A DNA stretch of 5,416 bases from Candidatus Aenigmatarchaeota archaeon (lineage in GTDB: Archaea > Aenigmatarchaeota > Aenigmatarchaeia > PWEA01): contig PWFY01000058.1 in the NCBI GenBank assembly GCA_003554235.1, positions 1 to 5,416 of the forward strand, in the 5' to 3' direction. Positions within the stretch are counted from its first letter, which is position 1. Each line of letters starts with the position of its first letter. The notes beneath the pieces were generated by a model. The model searched no databases and was not told where the DNA came from. It worked only from the letters and a program-made list of their open reading frames with translations. The position numbers were made by a program, and so were the translations under genes. Below, in pieces: positions 1 to 4,949 of the stretch.

Positions 1-1
1 A

Positions 2-709
2 GACATAGGCGTGGAGGTTGTGGAGAACGAGGTTAAAAAAGTGGATAAAAATGATAGTTTTCTGGTTTCTACGGAAGACGGTGTTTTTGAGTCACATTCC
101 CTGATACTTGCGCTTGGTGCCGATAAAAGAAGGCTAAACATCGAAGGTGAAAAGGAACTGATTGGTAAGGGTGTAAGCTACTGCGTAACATGTGACGGTC
201 CGTTGTACAGGAACAAAAAAGTGGCGGTCATAGGCGGTGCGGACTCGGGTCTTAAGGCAGCGACGCTTCTGGCCAAATATGCCGAAGAGGTCCATGTCTT
301 CGAGGCTACGGATGAGATGGGCGCTGAAAAGATAATGCTAAACAGGTGCAGAGAAAATGAAAAGATAGATTTGAATACAGGCAAGGCACCGGAAAGGTTT
401 GTTGGCGACGAATTCCTTGAAAAGATAGTCTTCGAAGACGGCGAGGAGGTCGAGGTTGAAGGCGCCTTCGTAGAGATAGGATCCGTCCCCAACAGGAGTA
501 TAGAGTATATAGGAGACCAGAAACTACAAAGGGACGAACAAGGATTCATAATTGTGTCTGAAGACATGTCAACCAACATCGAAGGTGTTTTTTCGGCGGG
601 AGATGTGACCACAGCAAGCAACAAGATGAGACAGATAGTCACTGCAGCGGCAGAGGGAGCCGTGGCTGCGTTTTCGGCATACAAATACGTGGGCGAAAAG
701 AAGATTTAG
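2..709 (+). CDS. trxB: Thioredoxin reductase-like FAD/NAD(P)-dependent disulfide oxidoreductase (5' end outside window)
   Basis: This is the C-terminal part of a class II pyridine nucleotide-disulfide oxidoreductase of the low-Mr thioredoxin reductase type, a cytosolic flavoenzyme that passes electrons to thioredoxin-like proteins. The frame is open to the left edge, so the GTG at 11 is not a real start. About 235 residues are present against roughly 300-330 for the family, and the N-terminal FAD Rossmann motif is missing because of the cut. Numbering from codon 11, the redox-active pair is CVTC (C58, C61) followed by DG. The second Rossmann loop is GGADSG (75-80), and the distal FAD motif is GVFSAGD (192-198). 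The usual FAD-side ATG reads ALG (34-36). In place of the NADPH-binding HRRxxxR stretch it has EATDEMG (98-104), so NADPH is probably not the donor. It precedes the uracil-DNA glycosylase gene by 10 bp, probably in one transcript. The family is clear; the electron donor and acceptor are not. Confidence 0.9.
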   Translation, partial: DIGVEVVENEVKKVDKNDSFLVSTEDGVFESHSLILALGADKRRLNIEGEKELIGKGVSYCVTCDGPLYRNKKVAVIGGADSGLKAATLLAKYAEEVHVFEATDEMGAEKIMLNRCRENEKIDLNTGKAPERFVGDEFLEKIVFEDGEEVEVEGAFVEIGSVPNRSIEYIGDQKLQRDEQGFIIVSEDMSTNIEGVFSAGDVTTASNKMRQIVTAAAEGAVAAFSAYKYVGEKKI

Positions 710-714
710 AGGTG
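709..714 (+). promoter_or_regulatory. Shine-Dalgarno GAGGTG that selects the TTG start at 720
   Basis: GAGGTG matches the archaeal anti-Shine-Dalgarno complement (GGAGGTGATC) and lies 5 nt before TTG 720. The same register, GTG of the motif then 5 nt then the start codon, occurs at the SDR gene (1349) and at iscU (4949). It overlaps the last base of the upstream reductase stop codon. The alternative GTG start at 714 would overlap the motif itself. Confidence 0.7.
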
Positions 715-719
715 TGTTT

Positions 720-1289
720 TTGAGCGGGCAGATCGAGGATCTGGAGAAGGATATAAGGGGTTGTGAGAAGTGTGGCCTCTCTGAAAAAAGAACGCAGATA
801 GTGATAGGCGACGGGACTTCAGAGGCGGATATTCTTTTTATAGGCGAGGCTCCTGGTAGACAGGAGGACAAGAAGGGAAGGCCTTTCGTTGGGAGGGCCG
901 GTAAGATTCTAGACGGGCTTCTTGAGGAAATAGGTCTGGACAGGGAAGATGTTTATATAACCAACATTGTCCTTTGCAGACCCCCGAACAACAGGGACCC
1001 AGAGGAAGAAGAGATAGATAGATGCACCGGTTACTTGGACAAACACATAAAGATAGTTGACCCGGATGTCATAGTACCACTTGGAAGCTTTGCAACTTCC
1101 TATATACTGGACAAATACGGCTTGGGAGATGGAAGCATAAGCAGATTACACGGAGAGGTTTTCTCTGTAAGTAACCTTGAAGGGAACTTCAAAATAGTCC
1201 CTCAGTACCATCCGGCTGCTGCCCTTTACAATCCTGATCTAAGGGAGGTTCTGGAGGAAGACTTTCGCAGAGTATCCGAAGTTCTCTGA
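720..1289 (+). CDS. udg: Family 4 uracil-DNA glycosylase (4Fe-4S)
   Basis: This enzyme removes uracil from DNA, arising from cytosine deamination or dUMP incorporation, to start base excision repair. I chose the TTG start at 720, giving 189 residues, because GAGGTG sits at the proper distance; a GTG at 714 would add two residues. In this numbering the four cluster cysteines are C15, C18, C86 (in VLCRPPNNRDP) and C102, the C-x2-C...C...C pattern of the thermophile/archaeal family. Motif 1 is GEAPG followed by RQED (42-50), with Glu as in family 4 rather than the GLAPA of family 5. Motif 2 is HPAA (H164-P165). Length is normal, and no key residue is missing. It follows the thioredoxin reductase gene by 10 bp and probably shares its promoter, which lies outside the window. 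The Fe-S cluster makes it a potential client of the isc genes further right. Confidence 0.95.
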   Translation: MSGQIEDLEKDIRGCEKCGLSEKRTQIVIGDGTSEADILFIGEAPGRQEDKKGRPFVGRAGKILDGLLEEIGLDREDVYITNIVLCRPPNNRDPEEEEIDRCTGYLDKHIKIVDPDVIVPLGSFATSYILDKYGLGDGSISRLHGEVFSVSNLEGNFKIVPQYHPAAALYNPDLREVLEEDFRRVSEVL

Positions 1290-1310
1290 AAACGGTTCTC
1301 AGTCCTCAAT

Positions 1311-1318
1311 TTTATAAA
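1311..1318 (+). promoter_or_regulatory. TATA box for the SDR gene
   Basis: TTTATAAA sits in the 59-bp gap after the glycosylase gene, with its centre about 35 bp before the ATG at 1349. Using the usual archaeal TATA-to-start distance of about 25-27 bp, transcription would begin near 1340-1341, leaving a leader of about 8-9 nt. It suggests the SDR gene is transcribed separately from the two genes before it. I see no convincing BRE next to it. Confidence 0.6.
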
Positions 1319-1340
1319 CCGAGCTTTCTTATAGTCTACT

Positions 1341-1345
1341 GTGAT
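1341..1345 (+). promoter_or_regulatory. Shine-Dalgarno GTGAT of the SDR gene
   Basis: GTGAT matches the 3' half of GGAGGTGATC and ends 3 nt before the ATG at 1349, the same register as at the glycosylase and iscU starts. It falls almost exactly at the predicted 5' end of the short leader. Confidence 0.5.
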
Positions 1346-1348
1346 AGT

Positions 1349-2110
1349 ATGAGACTTGAAGGAAAGGCTGCAATCGTAACAGGAGCTTCGTCTGGGATAG
1401 GAAGGTCTATAGCCCTGAGATTTGCAGAGGAAGGGGCCCAGGTCACCGTTGCCGACGTCCGCGAAGATCCTAGAGAAGGGGGAAAACCTACACACGAACT
1501 GATACAGGAGAAAGGTGGAGAAGCGATTTTCATGGATACGGATGTTTCCAGTAAGGAAGATGTCCAGAAGATGTTTTACGAGACCGCCGAGAAATTTGGT
1601 AAAATAGATATTGTAGTCAACAATGCAGGCGTCTTCTTTCAGGACAAGGTTGAAGACTTAGAGGAGGAAGAATGGGACAGGGTAATAAATATAGATCTGA
1701 AGGGAGTCTACCTATGCACCAAGGAAGCCGTGGAGCACATGCTTGCAGAGGACATAGAGGGCTCGATAATAAACATCTCCTCGATAGCAGGACTTCTCGG
1801 TTATCGAGGTGCTGCGGCTTATTCTGCAGCGAAGGGTGGAGTATCTAACTTCACAAGGGAGGTAGCCCTGGACTACGGTTCCAAGGGAATAAACGTCAAC
1901 GCCATCTGTCCGGGAGTGATCAAAACACAGATGACAGCGGAATTCAGGGAAGATCCTCAGATGAAGGAGTTCATGGAGCAGAACACACCCTACAAACGTC
2001 TAGGCGAGCCAGAGGATATAGCTAATACAGCAGTGTTTTTGGCTTCAGACGAGTCGAACTTCATCCATGGAGAAAATCTGGTTGTGGACGGCGGCTGGAC
2101 AATTCACTAG
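1349..2110 (+). CDS. Short-chain dehydrogenase/reductase (SDR), classical type, NAD(H)-preferring by motif
   Basis: This is a soluble NAD(P)-dependent oxidoreductase of the classical SDR family (FabG / glucose 1-dehydrogenase-like) of 253 residues, the normal length. The cofactor motif is TGASSGIG (11-18). NNAG lies at 91-94. The catalytic tetrad reads N114, S145, Y158 and K162, and the C-terminal signature is VVDGGW (245-250). Asp36 at the end of the second beta strand favours NAD(H) over NADP(H). A loop containing PREGGKPTHELI (41-52) after that strand resembles, from memory, SDRs annotated in haloarchaea and would fit shared ancestry or transfer. The substrate cannot be told from sequence; sugar, alcohol or 3-oxoacyl substrates are all possible. 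The gene has its own TATA box and Shine-Dalgarno, and its stop shares the CTAG palindrome with the convergent gene. Confidence in the family is high; confidence in any specific reaction is low. Confidence 0.92.
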   Translation: MRLEGKAAIVTGASSGIGRSIALRFAEEGAQVTVADVREDPREGGKPTHELIQEKGGEAIFMDTDVSSKEDVQKMFYETAEKFGKIDIVVNNAGVFFQDKVEDLEEEEWDRVINIDLKGVYLCTKEAVEHMLAEDIEGSIINISSIAGLLGYRGAAAYSAAKGGVSNFTREVALDYGSKGINVNAICPGVIKTQMTAEFREDPQMKEFMEQNTPYKRLGEPEDIANTAVFLASDESNFIHGENLVVDGGWTIH

Positions 2111-2616
2111 ATATCTTCTAAAATTTCTTTTTTCTTTTCTTCAAACTCTTCTTCTGTAACCGCGCCTCTGTCCTTGAGATCCGAAAGTTTTTCCAGTTTC
2201 TGAGTCGGAGTTTCACCTGCCTTCTCTTCCTTTTTCTTTTCGGATTCTACCTTTCTCAAGAAGCTTGTTATTTCAGGGCCTGAACCTTCGGGTATCATAA
2301 ACTTCACACTCTCACCACTTTTAAGGAAAAGAACTAGGAGATCGTAGCCCTTCCTTTCTTCTATGTCCATACTTTCTATGGAATGGAAGGGAAAATCTTT
2401 GAATATTTCAGAGCTTCCTACTGCCCTGAATTCGCCCCTTCTCATAAGAATTAATCTATGGTTGCTGAGAACGGTATAGTTGTTTCCTCGTCCTTCATCC
2501 ACAGAAACGCAGGCTATAAGCCTTATTTTTTCATCGCTGGCTAGCTTTTCATCGAGTTCTTTTGTAACTTCGGTGAAGTCGGCGTCCTCGGGAATCTTTA
2601 TTCCTTCTTCTTCCAT
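2107..2616 (-). CDS. PH-like domain protein with C-terminal SHOCT domain
   Basis: This is a predicted soluble protein of 169 residues with no signal peptide or membrane segment. Residues about 27-122 look like a bacterial/archaeal pleckstrin-homology-like fold. They contain alternating beta strands with the pattern YTVLSNHRLILMRRG (47-61), then FPFHSIESMDIEERKG (75-90), then a strand pair ending in VKFMIP, as in bPH proteins. A charged linker (123-137) leads to a short C-terminal SHOCT module at about 138-169, with leucine-spaced helix, turn and helix (LSDLKDRGAVTEEEFEEKKK). SHOCT modules are thought to mediate oligomerisation or partner binding. The start is ATG 2616, about 36 bp from a TATA box at 2648-2656. 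It is divergent from the membrane transporter-like gene across a 50-bp shared promoter, which suggests co-regulation. The exact cellular role is unknown. Confidence 0.85.
   Translation of the reverse strand: MEEEGIKIPEDADFTEVTKELDEKLASDEKIRLIACVSVDEGRGNNYTVLSNHRLILMRRGEFRAVGSSEIFKDFPFHSIESMDIEERKGYDLLVLFLKSGESVKFMIPEGSGPEITSFLRKVESEKKKEEKAGETPTQKLEKLSDLKDRGAVTEEEFEEKKKEILEDI
2124..2141 (+). terminator. Possible oligo-T terminator after the SDR gene
   Basis: A T-rich run broken only by single C residues (including six T in a row at 2128-2133) begins 14 nt after the SDR stop on the transcribed strand. Oligo-T tracts suffice for archaeal termination. The same bases encode a Lys/Glu-rich stretch of the opposite gene, so the run may simply reflect coding. 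Confidence 0.3.
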
Positions 2617-2628
2617 AGAACCGCCTAA

Positions 2629-2641
2629 TTAATAATTAAAA
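2629..2641 (+). promoter_or_regulatory. Probable TATA-like element of the membrane protein gene
   Basis: TTAATAATTAAAA is centred about 32 bp before the ATG at 2667, giving a predicted transcription start near 2660. It is A/T-rich but less close to the consensus than the opposing box. It overlaps the predicted start site of the divergent gene, so the two promoters would interfere with each other. Confidence 0.4.
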
Positions 2642-2647
2642 CATCAA

Positions 2648-2656
2648 TTATAAAAA
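2648..2656 (-). promoter_or_regulatory. TATA box of the PH-SHOCT gene
   Basis: Read on the minus strand this is TTTTTATAA, centred about 36 bp before the ATG at 2616. The predicted transcription start is near 2625-2626, with a leader of about 9 nt. The spacing matches the SDR promoter. Confidence 0.55.
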
Positions 2657-2666
2657 GTTAATTAGA

Positions 2667-3707
2667 ATGCCTAGAAAAAACTACCAAAGGCTATTTTATG
2701 TAGCCATTGCGATACTAATCTTGATATTTTCCTTGGAACTTTTGAAGAGTTCTGCAGGAGCCGTGGCTCCAGATCTTGAGGAGCTTCTGGTCTTTGTTGA
2801 TAACTCCAGAGGGGCTCTGGGATTTGGATGGCTTATGTCTTATGTAGTGATGTCAGGGTACCCTGTAACAGTTTTGTCCATATCGTTTCTTGACGCCGGT
2901 GTATTTAATGAACTTTTTACATTTCTCATGATAAACGGTTCCAGGCTTGGCGCTTCTCTTATAGTCATACTCATAGGCGTAGTGAGCTCCCTCAAAGGAG
3001 GCGAAAAAGATATAGTAGAGGGCTCTTCGATAGGTTTTTTGACACTTATCGTGACCTACAGTATTCAGATACCTGCAATATTTCTGGGCCTTGTTCTTTT
3101 ACAGTGGAGTGCCATAGACTTCACACCAAACCTAGGATTTCTGGTTGTTCTTAGTAACCTTTATGATCCTATGGTTTCGCCCATATTGAACTACATTGGG
3201 CCTCTGGTGGGTGTGCCCCTTTCCCTAGCAATACTTTATTTTTCACTGACTGTTTTTGAGAAGGCTTTTAAAGGTGTTCAAATTGAAAGCTTCAAGTCCT
3301 CTTGGATAAACTTTCTCATGGAGAAAACGCATTACTCCTTCTTACTCGGTGCCGCAATAACTCTTTTGTCCCAGACAGTAGCTCTTTCTATAGGTATAGT
3401 GGTTCCTCTGTACATGAAAGGCTTCGTCCAGAGGAAAAATCTTGTTCCATATATCATGGGAGCCTGTATAACCACCTTCGGAGGAACATTGGCCGCTGCC
3501 TTCATTCTAAGAAGTCAGGTGGGCATAAATATCTCCCTGATCGTTATACTTTCAACTTTCCTGATCTCAGGCTTCTTTTTGATCGTCTACAGATACTACC
3601 ATAAGGCCATATTAGCCACAACCAACTTCTTCCTGAAAAAGAACGAGAGATTAGTTTTTCTAGCCTTTTTGATGTTCATTGTTCCTTTTTTACTCCTGCT
3701 TTTCTGA
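2667..3707 (+). CDS. Polytopic membrane protein, probably divergent Na+/phosphate-cotransporter (NptA/PF02690-like) family
   Basis: This is an integral membrane protein of 346 residues with about 9-10 hydrophobic segments: roughly 8-26, 50-77, 84-108, 120-147, 156-172, 177-197, 224-252, 258-281, 286-309 and 328-346. Two similar units can be seen. The first has MSGYPVTVLS then DAGVF then INGSRLGAS (62-97). The second has LLSQTVALS then VPLYMKGF then IMGACITTFGGTL (233-275). In Na/Pi cotransporters of the NptA type each unit carries QSSS, a hydrophobic stretch with xxAG, and GANIGTT. Here the register is kept but the motifs are degenerate; only Q236 remains of QSSS, and the GANIGTT positions read GSRLGAS and GACITTF. 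Ion or phosphate transport is therefore an inference. The ATG at 2667 has no clear Shine-Dalgarno but a TATA-like element about 32 bp upstream. The 3' end overlaps the convergent thiI-like gene by 18 bp. Confidence 0.65.
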   Translation: MPRKNYQRLFYVAIAILILIFSLELLKSSAGAVAPDLEELLVFVDNSRGALGFGWLMSYVVMSGYPVTVLSISFLDAGVFNELFTFLMINGSRLGASLIVILIGVVSSLKGGEKDIVEGSSIGFLTLIVTYSIQIPAIFLGLVLLQWSAIDFTPNLGFLVVLSNLYDPMVSPILNYIGPLVGVPLSLAILYFSLTVFEKAFKGVQIESFKSSWINFLMEKTHYSFLLGAAITLLSQTVALSIGIVVPLYMKGFVQRKNLVPYIMGACITTFGGTLAAAFILRSQVGINISLIVILSTFLISGFFLIVYRYYHKAILATTNFFLKKNERLVFLAFLMFIVPFLLLLF

Positions 3708-4403
3708 TTCCAGCATTTTAGTCATGTAGTTGTGGAATATCTCGTAGAACTCCTTGCCTTCGGTTTCTATTATATCAGCTTCTTCTACAGCTTTCTTTAT
3801 TTCCTTTTCCAGGTCGACTTCCCCCTCTAGTTCTTTTATCTTTTGTGGCTCCGAAACCGTTCTGGGCTTGCTTGGTGTGGCATCACAGCAGCCCGCGTGC
3901 GTAGACATGTAGAGACCCATATTTTTACTCTTTTTTATTATCTCTTCCTTGTCCATTCCCATCAGAGGTCGGTGTATGGGGACATTTAAATCCCAGGAGG
4001 TTGTCCTTAGGTTTTCCATGGTCTGGCTGGCCTTCTGTCCCGTGGCTTCTCCTGTGGTTATGGAGTCAGCGTCCACTTTCTCGCATACAAGCGAGGCTGC
4101 CAGAAACATACCCCTCCGGCACAACACGCAGGAATATTCTCTTTCGTCGATCTCCTTCAGACCGGAGAAGATTTTCCGAAGGACGTTTCCCCATGGAAAT
4201 AGAACCATCTCGTCGAAGGAAACAACACTTCTGAGCCTTTTAATGGCTCGTATACTCAGGGAGAAGGTTTCTTCACAGTAGTATGGATGTAAGACGAAAT
4301 GCAGAGGAACGACTTCCATCTTCTGTCCCATGAGAGCTGCAGCCACCGGGGAATCTATGCCTCCTGATAACAAACAGACCGTTTTTTTGTCTTCGTCACC
4401 CAT
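3690..4403 (-). CDS. thiI: ThiI-like PP-loop sulfurtransferase lacking the THUMP half (tRNA 4-thiouridine synthase catalytic domain)
   Basis: This matches the PP-loop catalytic half of ThiI, which adenylates U8 of tRNA with ATP and replaces oxygen by sulfur. From ATG 4403 (237 residues) the P-loop is LLSGGIDSPVAA (11-22). CVLC follows at 92-95 and runs into CRRGMFLAA, then comes the ThiI signature GEATGQKASQTMENL (118-132), RPLMGMDKEEI and a GCC pair (C172, C173). There is no NFLD/THUMP tRNA-binding region, which takes up about 170 residues in full ThiI, and no rhodanese domain. Start choice is uncertain: GTG 4439 and ATG 4424 are in frame, but none has a well-spaced Shine-Dalgarno. A TATA-like box at 4422-4434 would place a leaderless transcript at ATG 4403. 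It lies downstream of iscS and iscU on the same strand, with iscU ending about 66 bp before, and IscS could supply its sulfur. The tRNA role is inferred from the family. Confidence 0.85.
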   Translation of the reverse strand: MGDEDKKTVCLLSGGIDSPVAAALMGQKMEVVPLHFVLHPYYCEETFSLSIRAIKRLRSVVSFDEMVLFPWGNVLRKIFSGLKEIDEREYSCVLCRRGMFLAASLVCEKVDADSITTGEATGQKASQTMENLRTTSWDLNVPIHRPLMGMDKEEIIKKSKNMGLYMSTHAGCCDATPSKPRTVSEPQKIKELEGEVDLEKEIKKAVEEADIIETEGKEFYEIFHNYMTKMLESEKQE

Positions 4404-4421
4404 GACCTCTAAATTACTTTC

Positions 4422-4434
4422 CATAAAATAAATA
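4422..4434 (-). promoter_or_regulatory. TATA-like element for an internal, leaderless thiI-like promoter
   Basis: On the minus strand this reads ATATTTATTTTAT, centred about 25 bp before ATG 4403, the spacing expected if transcription starts at the ATG itself. It sits in the gap after iscU, so the gene could have its own promoter besides read-through. If the start is GTG 4439 this is simply coding sequence. Confidence 0.3.
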
Positions 4435-4469
4435 TCCACTGGCCAGTTTTAGGCACTACATTTAGAATT

Positions 4470-4949
4470 TTATTCCTCGTCCAACCCGTGCTCCTCTCTC
4501 ATCTCTTCCGTCTTCTCCAGAGTCTTCTGCGCTATCTTGTGCTTTCTCTCCAGGTCATCGGAGATCTCCATCCCCTCCTTCTTCTTGTACCGGTAGATGG
4601 CCTCATGAAGTCCGTTGGCCGAAAGATTCGAGCAGTGCATCTTTATCTTCGGAAGGCCGCCTAACTCCTTTGCTATATCTCCTTTTTCTATTTGCTCTGC
4701 TTCCTCCAACTTCTTTCCCATGGCCAGTTCAGTGGTGACAGAAGAAGTAGCTATAGCTGAAGCACAACCGAAGGTCTTGAACTTTATATCCTCTATGTAT
4801 TTCTCACCGTTCTTCTCGCCTACCTTTATGTAGGTTTCCATCATGTCTCCACATGCAGGATTTCCGACCTTCGACTTTGCATCTGGGTTTTCTATCTCAC
4901 CCATGTTCCTCGGGTTCTTGAAATGTTCCATAACCTCTTCCGTATACAT
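4470..4949 (-). CDS. iscU: IscU-type Fe-S cluster assembly scaffold
   Basis: This is the scaffold on which Fe-S clusters are built from iron and IscS-derived sulfur, of 159 residues. The cluster ligands are all present: C33 in PACGD, C62 in FGCASAIATSS, and C106 in KIKMHCSNLS, with H105 beside it. D35, the residue that promotes cluster release in IscU, is kept, so it should be a working scaffold. The HscA-binding LPPVK motif is altered to LPKIK (99-103). The protein is about 30 residues longer than E. coli IscU, with a highly charged, probably helical tail after about residue 126. The ATG at 4949 directly follows the iscS stop codon, and its Shine-Dalgarno lies inside the last iscS codons, so translation is coupled to iscS. 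The thiI-like gene follows on the same strand. Confidence 0.95.
   Translation of the reverse strand: MYTEEVMEHFKNPRNMGEIENPDAKSKVGNPACGDMMETYIKVGEKNGEKYIEDIKFKTFGCASAIATSSVTTELAMGKKLEEAEQIEKGDIAKELGGLPKIKMHCSNLSANGLHEAIYRYKKKEGMEISDDLERKHKIAQKTLEKTEEMREEHGLDEE

Larger units (their letters stand above)
2625..2665. repeat. 8-bp perfect inverted repeat flanking the divergent promoter (candidate operator)
   Basis: CTAATTAA at 2625-2632 and TTAATTAG at 2658-2665 are exact reverse complements, 33 bp centre to centre, about three helical turns. Each arm lies on the predicted transcription start of one of the two divergent genes. The A/T-rich context makes chance occurrence possible. Confidence 0.4.

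Noticed and set aside
11..13. GTG as the start of the thioredoxin reductase-like gene
   Set aside because: The frame is open back to base 2, and the N-terminal FAD domain is missing, so the gene is cut by the window edge.
178..871. Minus-strand open frames at 178-684 and 569-871
   Set aside because: They lie antisense to the reductase and glycosylase genes, whose motifs are intact. Their translations are Ser/Leu-rich without any recognisable pattern.
2648..2656. TTATAAAAA as the TATA box of the plus-strand membrane protein gene
   Set aside because: It is only about 15 bp before the ATG at 2667, which would put transcription start inside the gene. It fits the minus-strand gene at 36 bp instead.
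3686..3691. Run of six T near the end of the membrane protein gene as a terminator
   Set aside because: It lies before the stop codon at 3705-3707, so it cannot end that transcript usefully, and it encodes Phe/Leu of a hydrophobic helix.
3949..4281. Plus-strand open frames at 3949-4281 and 4001-4234
   Set aside because: They are antisense to the thiI-like gene, whose PP-loop and signature motifs are clear. They have no promoter or ribosome site.
4440..4469. Small gene or RNA between iscU and the thiI-like gene
   Set aside because: The gap is about 30-66 bp depending on the start. I see no open frame, hairpin or repeat there beyond the TATA-like run.
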